A stretch of 64,000 nucleotides of DNA from Pseudomonas sp. R28(2017). Lineage in GTDB: Bacteria; Pseudomonadota; Gammaproteobacteria; Pseudomonadales; Pseudomonadaceae. The notes beneath the pieces were generated by a model. That model worked only from the letters and a program-made list of their open reading frames with translations. It searched no databases and was not told the origin of the DNA. Numbering within the stretch: the stretch's first letter is position 1; each line of letters starts with the position of its first letter. Where the stretch lies: positions 124,001 through 188,000 of the forward strand of contig NZ_NEHW01000008.1 in NCBI RefSeq assembly GCF_002112505.1, given 5' to 3'. Positions 26,349 to 36,878 of the stretch are shown here, one piece after another. The translations under genes and the position numbers were made by a program.

Positions 26349-26933
26349 TTACTCGCCCAGCACCTGACCGATGGTCGGGTCCTTGAACAGGCGGGTCAGC
26401 GCATCGCTCAGCACATCGCCCACCAGCTGGGTGTTGGTGTCCTGGTTCGGCGCCATGCCGAAACGCTGGTCCAGCGAAGCACCATAGCGACCGCTGTAAC
26501 GGCGGCTGGCATTCTGCACGTCGGCACGGAAGGTGGCACCGATGGTGGCTTCGGTCACGTACAGGTTGTCCTTCGGCGACTGGTACTTCAGTTCGGCCAG
26601 GGTCACGGTCAGCTGCGGTGCGTTGTAGGCGTTCGGCGTCGGGGTGAAGCCGAGCAGGCGCACGGCGGCTTCGGCCTGGGCCTGCAGCTTGGGCACCACA
26701 TCATTGCCACTGACGCTGATGGTGCTGGTTTCGGGGTACATGCCACCACGGGTACCCAGGGACTGCGAAGCACGCCCGTCGACCACCTTGACCACCACCG
26801 GCTGGCCGTGGCCGACTGGCGCGAGCTGAGCCTTGAGCGTGGGTTGCGGGCTGAGTTGTTGCGGGCTGTGGGCACAACCGACCAGGCTGAGGCTGGCCAC
26901 GGCAATCAAACCGAACAACAGACGTTGCAACAT
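26349..26933 (-). CDS. YajG family lipoprotein
   Basis: A 194-residue lipoprotein with signal peptide and lipobox (SLSLVGC, Cys20). Matches YajG by the VVVKVVDGRASQSLGTRGG and TISVSGNDVVPKLQAQ stretches and a C-terminal SDALTRLFKDPTI. Expected to be outer-membrane anchored and periplasmic; no biochemical role is known. A terminator closes the gene. Confidence 0.85.
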   Translation of the reverse strand: MLQRLLFGLIAVASLSLVGCAHSPQQLSPQPTLKAQLAPVGHGQPVVVKVVDGRASQSLGTRGGMYPETSTISVSGNDVVPKLQAQAEAAVRLLGFTPTPNAYNAPQLTVTLAELKYQSPKDNLYVTEATIGATFRADVQNASRRYSGRYGASLDQRFGMAPNQDTNTQLVGDVLSDALTRLFKDPTIGQVLGE

Positions 26934-27078
26934 GCGCGTTTCTCCAGAAAATACGGCAAAGGCCCACAGTATACCCAGCCAGGCACAGACCAGTCATCGG
27001 TCCGGCCCGCTTGTCACAATCGTTTCATGGCCGCGCCCTTATCCTTGTGCCAAGCCCGAACGCACAGGACGCACCGCC

Positions 27079-27312
27079 ATGGCCTCGCTCTGGACCCTGC
27101 TCTGCCAACGCCCGCGCCACAATGCCTATGCCCGCCTAGACGGTGAAGGCAAATGCCTGGCCTTCAAGCAATGCAGCCAGGCGCCAAGCGGCAGCGGCTG
27201 GGTGCAGATCAGCGAAATCCAGCTCGCCTGGCTGGGCCGTGAGCTGCCCGCCGAAGCCCGGGTTTGCGCCCGCGCAAGCCGCCGCTGGCACCAGCGCATC
27301 CTCGCGGCCTGA
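27079..27312 (+). CDS. Small hypothetical protein
   Basis: A 77-residue basic, Cys/Trp-containing protein (starts MASLWTLLCQRPRHNAYARL; ends RRWHQRILAA). AGGA precedes the ATG by nine bases. Codon use is Pseudomonas-like. Family not recognised. Confidence 0.5.
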   Translation: MASLWTLLCQRPRHNAYARLDGEGKCLAFKQCSQAPSGSGWVQISEIQLAWLGRELPAEARVCARASRRWHQRILAA

Positions 27313-27916
27313 CAAACGCTGCAATAAAAACCACGAATAACGACCTTTCTGCCCGCGACATCGTTATAATCTCCCCCCGATTATAAGGACGTCTCCTGAT
27401 CGGGCCCCGCATCCGCCGATTGACCCCGGCACCTTCACCCGCTTCGCCCACAGAGAGCCTTCCACTCAGGTCTTGCATCGGCTGTCGTGCCTGCTTTTCC
27501 GGCCCTTCGCACTGCATGAACCTGCGGGTTGCCATCGCGCAGTCCCCTTTTGAGGTTCACGTCTCCAAAAGAGCGTGAAAAAACGGTTTTCACTACTTCA
27601 CAAGAGTGTGGCGAGCAAATGAACAGTCTGGCATGTGCAAAAGCGGCAGATGTGTCCCGAACAGCCCTGAACAGACGGCAAAAGCGCTCATCCCGGATGA
27701 GTGACTGAAGTCGTTCCATAGCGCACGCACGACACCTTGACCATAAGTCGAATTGCCGCACCCGTGGCAATCAGGGTTCAATATCGCAACCCAAAGACTG
27801 ATTGGCGGTGTCCGCGGAAGTGGCAAGAACTGCGAAGAGTCGGACATGGCGATCCTGGCAACCCCAGTGGTCCTATGCTGTCAATTAGGTAGCTGTAGAT
27901 TGTGGAGACGCGTTAA
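27313..27916 (+). promoter_or_regulatory. Long upstream region of mqo
   Basis: Some 604 bp without a credible gene. Near its left end is a palindrome containing a -10-like TATAAT: TTATAATC (27364-27371) and GATTATAA (27379-27386) around a C-run. Further in is a perfect hairpin, GTGAAAA (27575-27581) / TTTTCAC (27587-27593). If the TATAAT is the mqo promoter, the mRNA would have a leader of about 540 nt. No known riboswitch signature was recognised. Confidence 0.45.
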
Positions 27917-29422
27917 ATGGCGCAGAACGAATCGGTTGATGTGGTACTGGTAGGCGCGGGCATCATGAGTGCCACCCTGGCCGTACTGCTCAAGGAGCTT
28001 GACCCGACCCTGAAGCTTGAGGTCGTCGAGGCAATGGACTCCGGAGCCGCGGAAAGCTCCAACCCCTGGAACAACGCCGGTACCGGCCACGCCGGCCTGT
28101 GCGAGCTGAACTACACGCCCCAGGCCGCCGATGGCAGCATCGACATCAAGAAGGCCGTGCACATCAATACCCAGTTCGAGGTCTCGCGCCAGTTCTGGGC
28201 TTACCTGAGCAAGAAGAGCACCTTCGGCTCGGCACGTGCGTTCATCAACCCGGTCCCGCACCTGAGCTACGTCGAAGGTGACAAGGGTGTGTCCTTCCTC
28301 AAGAAGCGCTTCGAGCTGCTCAAGCAGCACCACGCCTTCGCCGAGATGGAATACACCGAAGACAAGGCCGTGATGAACGAGTGGATGCCGTTGATGATGC
28401 CAGGCCGCCCGGCCGACCAGCACATCGCCGCCACCCGCGTGGCCAAAGGCACCGACGTCAACTTCGGGGCATTGACCAACAAGCTGCTCAAGGTGCTGGG
28501 CGACAGCGCCGATGCGCAGGTCAAGTACAGCAAGAAAGTCGTCGGCCTGCGCCGTAACGGCAACGGCTGGACCGTGAGCATCAAGGACGTCAACAGCGGC
28601 GGTGCCCGCGAAGTCGACGCCCGCTTCGTGTTCCTCGGCGCTGGCGGTGCGGCGCTGCCGCTGCTGCAACTGTCCGGCATCCCGGAAAGCAAAGGCTTCG
28701 GCGGCTTCCCGGTCAGCGGCCAGTGGCTGCGTTGCGACAACCCGGAGATCGTCAGGCAGCACCAGGCCAAGGTGTACAGCCAGGCAGCGGTCGGCGCGCC
28801 GCCGATGTCGGTGCCGCACCTGGACACCCGCGTGGTGGACGGCAAGACCTCGCTGCTGTTCGGCCCCTACGCCGGCTTCACCACCAAGTTCCTCAAGCAC
28901 GGCTCGCTGATGGACCTGCCGCTGTCGGTACGCATGGGCAACATCGGCCCGATGCTGGCCGTGGCCCGCGACAACATGGACCTGACCAAGTACCTGGTCA
29001 GCGAAGTGATGCAGTCGATGGAGCAGCGCCTGGAGTCCCTGCGCCGCTTCTACCCGCAAGCCAAAGCCGAAGACTGGCGCCTGGAAGTGGCCGGCCAGCG
29101 CGTGCAGATCATCAAGAAGGACCCGAAGAAAGGCGGCATCCTGCAGTTCGGTACCGAGCTGGTTTCGGCACAGGACGGCAGCCTGGCGGCACTGCTCGGC
29201 GCCTCGCCGGGCGCTTCGGTGACCGTGTCGATCATGCTCGAACTGATCGAGCGCTGCTTCCCCGAGCAGGCCAAAGGTGCCTGGGCTGCCAAGCTCAAGG
29301 AAATCTTCCCGGCCCGCGAAAAGGCCCTGGCCACCGACGCAGCGCTGTACCGCAAGATCAGTGCCGACAACGATGTGGCGCTGGAACTGGTGGAAGACAG
29401 CCCGGCCAAGCATTACGCCTGA
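27917..29422 (+). CDS. mqo: Malate:quinone oxidoreductase
   Basis: A 501-residue FAD-dependent, membrane-associated enzyme oxidising L-malate to oxaloacetate with electrons passed to ubiquinone; in Pseudomonas it carries much of the malate step of the TCA cycle. The N-terminal dinucleotide fold [20 protein letters not shown], the Mqo signature [21 protein letters not shown], and [13 protein letters not shown] are all present. Length is normal. A strong terminator and a REP pair follow. Confidence 0.96.
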   Translation: MAQNESVDVVLVGAGIMSATLAVLLKELDPTLKLEVVEAMDSGAAESSNPWNNAGTGHAGLCELNYTPQAADGSIDIKKAVHINTQFEVSRQFWAYLSKKSTFGSARAFINPVPHLSYVEGDKGVSFLKKRFELLKQHHAFAEMEYTEDKAVMNEWMPLMMPGRPADQHIAATRVAKGTDVNFGALTNKLLKVLGDSADAQVKYSKKVVGLRRNGNGWTVSIKDVNSGGAREVDARFVFLGAGGAALPLLQLSGIPESKGFGGFPVSGQWLRCDNPEIVRQHQAKVYSQAAVGAPPMSVPHLDTRVVDGKTSLLFGPYAGFTTKFLKHGSLMDLPLSVRMGNIGPMLAVARDNMDLTKYLVSEVMQSMEQRLESLRRFYPQAKAEDWRLEVAGQRVQIIKKDPKKGGILQFGTELVSAQDGSLAALLGASPGASVTVSIMLELIERCFPEQAKGAWAAKLKEIFPAREKALATDAALYRKISADNDVALELVEDSPAKHYA

Positions 29423-29436
29423 GCCGGCCTGAAACG

Positions 29437-29463
29437 AAAAAACGCCCCGCGGGGCGTTTTTTT
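29437..29463 (+). terminator. Intrinsic terminator of mqo
   Basis: AACGCCCCGCGGGGCGTT forms a perfect stem directly followed by a run of Ts. Confidence 0.9.
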
Positions 29464-29483
29464 GTGCCTGGAATCTCTATCAG

Positions 29484-29594
29484 TCTGTCCTGGCCCTTTC
29501 GCGGGCACGCCCGCTCCCACAGGATCCGCGCTGTTCTCAAGGGCAGCGCAAACCCTGTGGGAGCGGGCGTGCCCGCGAAAGGGCCGGGACAGGC
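29484..29594. repeat. REP pair (inverted)
   Basis: Two inverted REP copies (CCCTTTCGCGGGCACGCCCGCTCCCACAGG and its reverse complement) around a 30-nt spacer, between mqo and the convergent PA4642-like gene. Confidence 0.9.
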
Positions 29595-29601
29595 TTACCG
29601 A

Positions 29602-29892
29602 TCAGCCGCGGGCCTTGTCGATGATCTCGACGTATTCCGGCGCGTTGCGCTGGTCGGCGATCACTTCGACGAAGGTCTTGCCGTGCTCGTCCTTGCCATC
29701 CAGGTCCAGGCCCGCCTCGACGAAGAAGCCCACGAAGCGTTCGAAGTCATCGACACGCAGGCCACGGTAGCCTTTGATCAGCTTGTGGTGCGAAGGCGAG
29801 GTCACGCCATCGGCCGGCTCAAACTGAAGGAACGACTTGATGTAGTCGTCGCTGATTTCGTCACCAATCACCTGCTTCTTGTCTTTGCGCAT
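29602..29892 (-). CDS. PA4642-family small protein
   Basis: A 96-residue protein (MRKDKKQVIGDEISDD..., SPSHHKLIKGYRGLRVDDFERFVGFF) matching the small pseudomonad family typified by PA4642, which sits near mqo in P. aeruginosa as here. Soluble, acidic, predicted helical; the paired-helix pattern hints at a nucleic-acid or protein-binding role but none is known. Start chosen at 29892 with GGAG upstream. Confidence 0.8.
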   Translation of the reverse strand: MRKDKKQVIGDEISDDYIKSFLQFEPADGVTSPSHHKLIKGYRGLRVDDFERFVGFFVEAGLDLDGKDEHGKTFVEVIADQRNAPEYVEIIDKARG

Positions 29893-29959
29893 TGCCGGCT
29901 CCAACTGACCATCATGGAATTTCGAAGGCCGGCAGTGTACCCCTCACAGGCGGCACGCC

Positions 29960-30430
29960 TCAACGCGAACGTACGGTACCGGTGTGCAGGTCGGCCCAGA
30001 CGTGGCCGTTGGCGTAGGTCAGGAACTGCACATAGACCGTCTCGTTGCGCAGCAGGTCCATGATCACCCGATAGTCACTGACCGGGTAATTCAGGCTCAA
30101 GGTCCGGGTCTTGTCGTCGTACACCGGCTTCTTCAGGCTCTTGCCGGCCTCGCCGTCGAAGTTCAGCAGCACCTGGCTGATGGTCGCGCCCTTGCTCAGC
30201 GGCTTGCCTTTGAGGCGCATCTGCAGCGAAGCGGTAATCGGGATCGGCTGCTGGTCAGACTGGCGCTGGGCCCCCACCACCACCGAGTAGTCGGTTACTT
30301 GCAGCAACTGCTGGCCGGTCGGCGCTTCCTGGCGCAGGGACTGGTCATCGGGCGGGAGGAACTGGCTGTGCAGCGGTGCGGCGGCAAGAGGCAGGCTCAC
30401 CGCCAGCAGCAGGGGAAGAATTGCACGCAT
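29960..30430 (-). CDS. Exported protein of unknown function
   Basis: A 156-residue protein with a signal peptide (ILPLLLAVSLPLAAAPLHS) and a mature beta-rich part: LLQVTDYSVVVGAQRQ, ASLQMRLKGKP and a C-terminal ETVYVQFLTYANGHVWADLH. GGAG lies six bases before the ATG. Likely periplasmic. Family not recognised with confidence. Confidence 0.75.
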   Translation of the reverse strand: MRAILPLLLAVSLPLAAAPLHSQFLPPDDQSLRQEAPTGQQLLQVTDYSVVVGAQRQSDQQPIPITASLQMRLKGKPLSKGATISQVLLNFDGEAGKSLKKPVYDDKTRTLSLNYPVSDYRVIMDLLRNETVYVQFLTYANGHVWADLHTGTVRSR

Positions 30431-30482
30431 GTGAGGCTCCTTGGCATGAAGGAGCACTCTAGCACGCAGGCAGCGGCAGATC

Positions 30483-30956
30483 TCAAGCGAACTGCGCGAG
30501 CATCCAGGCCTGGTATTCAGCCACGCCGGCCTCGCCCTCACGCGGCGCCCAGGGCGCATGCTCACCCTCGCCCAGCTGGCGATAGGGGCCGGCCTTGCAT
30601 TCGAACATGATGGTATCGGCTTCGAGCACCACCAAACCATGGTAGACGCCCGGCGGCAGGTCCACGCCCATGCACTCGCCTCCGGCTTCGAGCACGCGCT
30701 TGCCGATCACCATACCCTGCTCATCGAACAGCAACAGGCCCAGGCGGCCCTTAAGGGCCAGCAGGGCCTCGGCCTTGTCATCGCTCAGGTGCCGGTGCGG
30801 CGCGATGTAGGTCGAGGGTTGCAAGCCGACCGCCAGGCGATGGCAAGGGTCTTCCATGTCATGGAAGTTGTGATGGTGCCGCTGACGCGGTGCATCGGCG
30901 GCCTTTTGCGCCAAGCCGGCAAACAACGTCTGATCGATGAAAGCTGGCTGACTCAT
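30483..30956 (-). CDS. WbuC-family cupin metalloprotein
   Basis: A 157-residue cupin. The metal-binding cluster includes HHHNFHD at about 27-33, PHRHLSDDKAE at about 53, and VYHGLVVLE as the second cupin motif. WbuC-type proteins are often linked to polysaccharide loci, but this copy lies beside hpt. Its stop is followed after 2 bp... the hpt gene lies just downstream of it in map order but upstream in transcription, so the two are likely one transcript. Confidence 0.8.
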   Translation of the reverse strand: MSQPAFIDQTLFAGLAQKAADAPRQRHHHNFHDMEDPCHRLAVGLQPSTYIAPHRHLSDDKAEALLALKGRLGLLLFDEQGMVIGKRVLEAGGECMGVDLPPGVYHGLVVLEADTIMFECKAGPYRQLGEGEHAPWAPREGEAGVAEYQAWMLAQFA

Positions 30957-30958
30957 GA

Positions 30959-31516
30959 TTACAGTCCCTTGACCGCGAAAATACCGTTTGCGTTGCGCCA
31001 GTAGCCTTTATAGTCCATTCCGTAACCAAAGATATAGCGATCGATGCACGGCAGGCCGGCATAGCTGGCCTTCAGGCCCGGGCTGGCCTTGCGGTCGTGG
31101 TCCTTGTCGATTAGTACCGCCGTGTGCACCGAACGCGCGCCGGCATGCTTGCAGAATTCGATGATGGCGCTGAGGGTATGGCCTTCGTCGAGGATGTCAT
31201 CGACGATCAGCACATCGCGGTCGATGAACGACACTTCCGGCTTGGCCTTCCAGAACAACTCGCCGCCACTGGTCTGGTTGCGGTAGCGAGTGGCGTGGAT
31301 GTACGAGACTTCCAGCGGGAACTGCAGGTGGGTCAGCAGCTTGCCGGCGAAGATCAGGCCACCGTTCATCACGCAGAACACCACCGGGTTCTTGTCGTGC
31401 AGGTCGTGGCAGATCTGCTCGCCGACCTTGGCGATGGCCGCTTCGACTTCGGCTTCGTTGTAAAGGCAGTCTGCCTCGCGCATGACTTGACGGATGTGCT
31501 CGAGATCGGCGGACAT
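30959..31516 (-). CDS. hpt: Hypoxanthine-guanine phosphoribosyltransferase
   Basis: A 185-residue purine salvage enzyme converting hypoxanthine or guanine plus PRPP to IMP or GMP. The PRPP loop VLIVDDILDEGHTL and CVMNGGLIFAGKL are diagnostic; FGYGMDYKGYWRN closes the active site as in this subgroup. Start set at MSADLEH (31516) with GGAGAG upstream instead of the ATG 22 codons earlier. Divergent from upp, so purine and pyrimidine salvage genes share a 160-bp promoter region. Confidence 0.93.
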   Translation of the reverse strand: MSADLEHIRQVMREADCLYNEAEVEAAIAKVGEQICHDLHDKNPVVFCVMNGGLIFAGKLLTHLQFPLEVSYIHATRYRNQTSGGELFWKAKPEVSFIDRDVLIVDDILDEGHTLSAIIEFCKHAGARSVHTAVLIDKDHDRKASPGLKASYAGLPCIDRYIFGYGMDYKGYWRNANGIFAVKGL

Positions 31517-31631
31517 GGCGCTCTCCAGGGGGTGCATTTTGGAAAAGCGGGCAAAGGTACGCATCCGCTCGTCACAGATCAAGCATTTATGGACTAACGT
31601 GCAAAAGGACTACACGACAGCAAAGGCTGAA

Positions 31632-31643
31632 TAGATTAATCTA
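31632..31643. promoter_or_regulatory. Perfect 12-bp palindrome upstream of upp
   Basis: TAGATTAATCTA lies 35 bp before the upp start in the hpt/upp divergent region. It could be an operator, but no regulator is assigned. Confidence 0.35.
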
Positions 31644-31677
31644 GCGCGGTTTTTTTGCCCGCCTTTCGGAGCCCCCC

Positions 31678-32316
31678 ATGCCTACTCGTGAGATCCGCCA
31701 TCCGCTGATCCGCCACAAGCTCGGCCTCATGCGCCGTGCCGACATCAGCACCAAGAATTTTCGCGAACTCGCCCAGGAAGTCGGCGCGCTACTGACCTAC
31801 GAAGCCACCCAGGACCTGCCCCTCGAAACCTACGAGATCGACGGCTGGTGCGGCAAGGTGCAAGTTGAAAAAATCGCCGGCAAGAAGATCACCGTGGTGC
31901 CGATCCTGCGCGCCGGCATCGGCATGCTCGACGGCGTGCTCAGCCTGATCCCGGGCGCCAAGGTCAGCGCGGTCGGCGTTGCCCGCAACGAGGAAACCCT
32001 CGAAGCGCACACCTACCTGGAAAAGCTCGCGCCGGACATCAACCAGCGCCTGGCCCTGATCATCGACCCGATGCTCGCCACTGGCGGCTCGATGGTCGCC
32101 ACCATCGACCTGCTGAAGAAGGCCGGCTGCAAGGAGATCCGCGCCATGGTGCTGGTCGCCGCGCCAGAAGGCATCGACGTGGTCGAAAAAGCGCACCCGG
32201 ACGTACAGATCTACACCGCCTCGATCGACCAGCGCCTGAACGAACATGGTTACATCGTCCCAGGCCTGGGCGATGCCGGTGACAAGATCTTCGGCACCAA
32301 GCAGAAGGACGCCTGA
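31678..32316 (+). CDS. upp: Uracil phosphoribosyltransferase
   Basis: A 212-residue enzyme making UMP from uracil and PRPP. The PRPP-binding [10 protein letters not shown] and uracil-binding [16 protein letters not shown] motifs are intact, and the N-terminus ([13 protein letters not shown]) is canonical. GGAG precedes the ATG. It is followed after only 2 bp by the uracil permease, forming a salvage operon. Confidence 0.97.
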
Positions 32317-32318
32317 CC

Positions 32319-33593
32319 ATGCAGGACGGCTTCAACGACCCGCTCTGGCGCCAGGTCGTCTCGGGCGCGCAGATGCTTTTCGTGGCATTCGGCGCGCTGG
32401 TGCTGATGCCGCTGATCACCGGCCTGGACCCGAACGTGGCCCTGTTCACCGCCGGCATCGGCACCCTGCTGTTCCAGCTGGTCACCGGCCGTCAGGTACC
32501 GGTATTCCTGGCGTCGAGCTTTGCCTTCATCACCCCGATCATCCTTGCCAAGGGCCAGTTCGGCCTGGCCGAGACCATGGGCGGCGTGATGGCCGCCGGT
32601 TTCGTCTACACCTTCATGGGCCTGATGGTGAAGATCAAGGGCACCGGCTTCATCGACCGCATGCTGCCGCCGGTGGTAATTGGCCCGGTGATCATTTCCA
32701 TCGGCCTGGCCATGGCCCCGATCGCCGCCAACATGGCGATGGGCAAGGCCGGTGACGGCAGCGTGCTGCTGCCGTACAAGACGGCGATGCTGATCTCCAT
32801 GCCGGCGCTGCTGACCACCCTGATCGTCGCCGTGTTCGGCAAGGGCATCTTCCGCCTGGTGCCGATCATTGCCGGCGTGCTGGTGGGTTTTGCCCTGTCG
32901 TTCGCCTTCGGCGTGGTCGACACCGCCAAGATCGCCGCCGCACCGTGGCTGGAAATCCCCAACTTCACCGCGCCGGCGTTCAACTGGCAGGCCATCCTGT
33001 TCATCGTCCCGGTTGCCCTGGCACCGGCGATCGAGCACATCGGCGGGGTGATTGCCGTCGGCAGCGTGACCGGCCGCGACTACCTGAAGAAGCCCGGCCT
33101 GCATCGCACCCTGCTGGGTGACGGCCTGGCCACTACCGCAGCCGGCCTGTTCGGCGGCCCGCCCAACACCACCTACGCCGAAGTGACCGGCGCGGTGATG
33201 CTGACCAAGAACTACAACCCGAAGATCATGACCTGGGCGGCGGTGTTCGCCATCACCCTGGCCTTCATCGGCAAGTTCGGCGCGCTGCTGCAGAGCATCC
33301 CGGTACCGGTGATGGGCGGCATTCTGTGCCTGCTGTTCGGCTCGATCGCGGCGGTGGGCATGAACACCATGATCCGCCACAAGATCGACCTGGCCGAAGC
33401 GCGCAACCTGGTGATCGTTTCGGTGACCCTGGTGTTCGGTATCGGCGGCGTGCTGATCGGCAGTGGCGACGGCCCGGACGACTGGGGCCTGAAGGGTATT
33501 GCCCTGTGCGCCATCGTGGCGATCGCGCTGAACCTGATCCTGCCGGGCAATGATGGCTGGAAGCACAAGAAGCTGGATGATCAGTTGCCTTGA
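32319..33593 (+). CDS. uraA: Uracil-xanthine permease
   Basis: A 424-residue inner-membrane uracil:H+ symporter of the NCS2 family with about 12-14 hydrophobic helices. Conserved segments include VFLASSFAFITPI, APAIEHIGGVIAVG and the substrate-site region GLFGGPPNTTYAEVTGAV. Encoded 2 bp after upp, so import and ribosylation of uracil are coupled. Confidence 0.95.
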   Translation: MQDGFNDPLWRQVVSGAQMLFVAFGALVLMPLITGLDPNVALFTAGIGTLLFQLVTGRQVPVFLASSFAFITPIILAKGQFGLAETMGGVMAAGFVYTFMGLMVKIKGTGFIDRMLPPVVIGPVIISIGLAMAPIAANMAMGKAGDGSVLLPYKTAMLISMPALLTTLIVAVFGKGIFRLVPIIAGVLVGFALSFAFGVVDTAKIAAAPWLEIPNFTAPAFNWQAILFIVPVALAPAIEHIGGVIAVGSVTGRDYLKKPGLHRTLLGDGLATTAAGLFGGPPNTTYAEVTGAVMLTKNYNPKIMTWAAVFAITLAFIGKFGALLQSIPVPVMGGILCLLFGSIAAVGMNTMIRHKIDLAEARNLVIVSVTLVFGIGGVLIGSGDGPDDWGLKGIALCAIVAIALNLILPGNDGWKHKKLDDQLP

Positions 33594-33610
33594 TTCGGCG
33601 TTAGCCTGAT

Positions 33611-33645
33611 CCGGCCCCTTCGCGGTGAACCCGCGAAGAGGCCGG
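33611..33645. repeat. Solo REP-derived hairpin
   Basis: CCGGCCCCTTCGCGG-TGAA-CCGCGAAGAGGCCGG keeps the outer half of the REP palindrome but has lost the GCTCCCACAGG portion. It lies between converging uraA and hemH. Confidence 0.75.
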
Positions 33646-33663
33646 GACTGATCAACTAAAAAA

Positions 33664-34677
33664 TCAGACCTTTTCGCACATCCCCGCCAACACCCTCACC
33701 CACTCCGGGTGATCATTCAGGCACGGCACCAGCACCAGTTCCTTGCCGCCCGCTTCGACAAACTGCTCGCTGCCGCGCATGCCGATCTCTTCCAGCGTCT
33801 CGATGCAATCGGCAACGAACGCCGGGCACATCACCAGCAGCTTTTTCACCCCGGCCTTGGCCAGCTCATCCAGGCGCGTCTCGGTGTAAGGCTCGATCCA
33901 TTTGGCCCGCCCCAACCGCGACTGGAACGACACCGACCATTTGCCATCGGGGATGCCCATTTTCGTCGCGAAGGCCTTGGCCGTCGCCAGGCACTGCCCG
34001 CGGTAGCACACCGCGCGCATCTCGGCACTGGCGTCCTTGCAGCAGTCTGCCGCCTGGAAGTCATGCTTGCCGGTTGGGTCGAGCTTCTTCAGGTGGCGCT
34101 CTGGCAAGCCATGGAAACTCAGCAGCAGGTGGTCGTAGTCCTGCTGCAGATAAGGCGTGGCGCTGGCGACCAGGGCATCGATGTACTCAGGATGATCGTA
34201 GAACGGTTGCAGCACCCGCAGTTGCAGCGGCAAGTGGCGCTCGGCGACCGTCTGTTGTGCCAGCGCCACCACCGTGGTCACCGTGCTGTCGGCAAACTGT
34301 GGATAAAGCGGCGCCAGGGTCACCTTGCGCACCCCTTGTGCAGCCAGGCGAGCCAGCACCTCGGGCAGCGCCGGCTCGCCGTAGCGCATGGCAACCTCCA
34401 CCGGCCCGTGCGGCCAATGCTCGACCATCGCCGCCTGCAGGCGCCGTGTCAGCACGACCAGCGGCGAACCTTCATCCCACCAGATCGAGGCATAGGCGTG
34501 CGCCGACTGCTCAGGGCGCTTGACCAGGATCAGCGACACCAGCAGCCGCCGCACCGGCCAAGGCAGGTCGATCACGTAGGGGTCCATCAGGAACTGGTTG
34601 AGGTAGCGGCGCACATCGGCCACCGAGGTGGAGGCCGGGGAACCCAGGTTGACCAGCAGCAGAGCGTGATCGGTCAT
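33664..34677 (-). CDS. hemH: Ferrochelatase
   Basis: A 337-residue enzyme inserting Fe2+ into protoporphyrin IX, the last step of heme synthesis. The catalytic His lies in [14 protein letters not shown], and the conserved [20 protein letters not shown] and [15 protein letters not shown] stretches match. Starts at [14 protein letters not shown]; upstream in-frame codons overlap the preceding gene and are not homologous. Fourteen bp separate it from the TIGR01777 gene upstream in the transcript. Confidence 0.95.
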   Translation of the reverse strand: MTDHALLLVNLGSPASTSVADVRRYLNQFLMDPYVIDLPWPVRRLLVSLILVKRPEQSAHAYASIWWDEGSPLVVLTRRLQAAMVEHWPHGPVEVAMRYGEPALPEVLARLAAQGVRKVTLAPLYPQFADSTVTTVVALAQQTVAERHLPLQLRVLQPFYDHPEYIDALVASATPYLQQDYDHLLLSFHGLPERHLKKLDPTGKHDFQAADCCKDASAEMRAVCYRGQCLATAKAFATKMGIPDGKWSVSFQSRLGRAKWIEPYTETRLDELAKAGVKKLLVMCPAFVADCIETLEEIGMRGSEQFVEAGGKELVLVPCLNDHPEWVRVLAGMCEKV

Positions 34678-34690
34678 GCAGCGTCCTATG

Positions 34691-35596
34691 TCAGAGGCGG
34701 CTGGACAGGTTGCCCAGGGCCGATTGCAGATCGTTGAAGCGGAAGGTGAAGCCTGCCGCCAGCAAGCGCACCGGGCGCGCCCGCTGGCCGCCAAGCAGCA
34801 AGGTCGACAGCTCGCCGAGGCCGGCCTTGAGCAGCAGCCCGGGCATTGGCATGAATGCCGGCCGGTGCAGCGCACGCCCCAGCGCCTTGGCGAAATCGCG
34901 GTTGCGTACCGGTTCTGGCGCGCAGGCATTATAAGGACCGCTGGCATCCTTGTGCTGCAAGAGAAAATCAATCAGGGCGATCTGGTCGTCGATATGTACC
35001 CACGGCATCCATTGCCGACCATCCCCCAATGGCCCGCCCAGGCCCAACTTGAACGACAGCCGCAGGCGCGACAAGAAGCCGCCGTCACTGGCCAGCACCA
35101 GCCCGGTACGCACCAGTACCACGCGAATGCCCAAGTGCTGTGCACGCTGGGCCGTTTCTTCCCAGGCGATACACAGCTGGCTGGCGAAGTCTTCGCGAAC
35201 CGGCGGGGAGGCTTCGGTGAGCTCGCGCTCGCCGCCATCGCCATACCAGCCCACGGCGGACCCGGAAATCAGCACCTCGGGGCGCTGTTCACGGCTGCCC
35301 AACCAGGCCAGCAGCTGTTCGGTCAGGGTGATGCGACTGGCCCACAGCAGGTTGCGCCGCGAGCCCGACCAGGGCCGATCGGCGATCGGCGCACCGGCCA
35401 GGTTGACCACGGCATCCACCTGCTCATCGGCGCCCAGGTCCTCCAGCCGGCCGATGCCACGCACCCCGCTGCCACACAATCGAGGCACGTGTTCAGGGCG
35501 CCGGCTCCACACGGTAAGCCGATGGCCTTTGCCGAGCCAGTACTGGCAAAGGTGCTGGCCGATCAACCCGGTACCACCTGTCAGCAATATATGCAT
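34691..35596 (-). CDS. TIGR01777 family SDR epimerase-like oxidoreductase
   Basis: A 301-residue NAD(P)-binding protein of the extended SDR type, related to YfcH. Rossmann motif [13 protein letters not shown] at residues 4-16; [13 protein letters not shown] and [10 protein letters not shown] are family hallmarks, and the C-terminal [20 protein letters not shown] region matches DUF1731. Substrate is unknown. Upstream of hemH, probably co-transcribed. Confidence 0.88.
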   Translation of the reverse strand: MHILLTGGTGLIGQHLCQYWLGKGHRLTVWSRRPEHVPRLCGSGVRGIGRLEDLGADEQVDAVVNLAGAPIADRPWSGSRRNLLWASRITLTEQLLAWLGSREQRPEVLISGSAVGWYGDGGERELTEASPPVREDFASQLCIAWEETAQRAQHLGIRVVLVRTGLVLASDGGFLSRLRLSFKLGLGGPLGDGRQWMPWVHIDDQIALIDFLLQHKDASGPYNACAPEPVRNRDFAKALGRALHRPAFMPMPGLLLKAGLGELSTLLLGGQRARPVRLLAAGFTFRFNDLQSALGNLSSRL

Positions 35597-35709
35597 GGCT
35601 GTGTCCTCGCAGCGTGCGGCCATGGTCTATTTTTAAGAACAAGGCACTTTTCCAGACCAATCGCTCTCGGATAACCATAGGCCAACCTGCCTATGAAGCG
35701 GAATAACCT

Positions 35710-35733
35710 TATACAAACATTGTGCATTGTACA
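35710..35733. promoter_or_regulatory. Putative LitR/MerR-type operator upstream of FAD oxidoreductase
   Basis: TATACAA (35710-35716) and TTGTACA (35727-35733) are inverted arms with one mismatch and a 10-bp spacer, 51 bp before the gene start. The TTGTAC half-site recurs in the palindrome in front of the DUF523 gene three kilobases from a MerR regulator and photolyase. Confidence 0.45.
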
Positions 35734-35744
35734 GGTTTACCTGA

Positions 35745-36770
<1,026 letters not shown>

Positions 36771-36832
36771 CATCACACGGCAAAGCTATACAAAAAATAC
36801 TAGTTGCATAAGTTTCTGGCTGTGCTGGAATG

Positions 36833-36864
36833 AACTTGTACGCGCTTGCTTCCATGTACAAGTT
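36833..36864. promoter_or_regulatory. Putative LitR operator: AACTTGTAC-N14-GTACAAGTT palindrome
   Basis: A perfect 9-bp inverted repeat lies 15-46 bp before the start of the first gene of the merR-phrB operon. A TATACAA half-site at 36787-36793 is further upstream. The layout fits repression by a dark-state MerR/LitR protein. Confidence 0.6.
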
Positions 36865-36878
36865 TTCCGGAGACAGCC

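Noticed and set aside
27514..27576. A 20-codon small ORF in the mqo upstream region (starts MNLRVAIAQS)
   Set aside because: No ribosome-binding site and no codon evidence; could be chance.
27881..29413. Antisense open frame across mqo
   Set aside because: Shadow of a high-GC gene; composition is His/Val/Gln-rich and lacks any domain.
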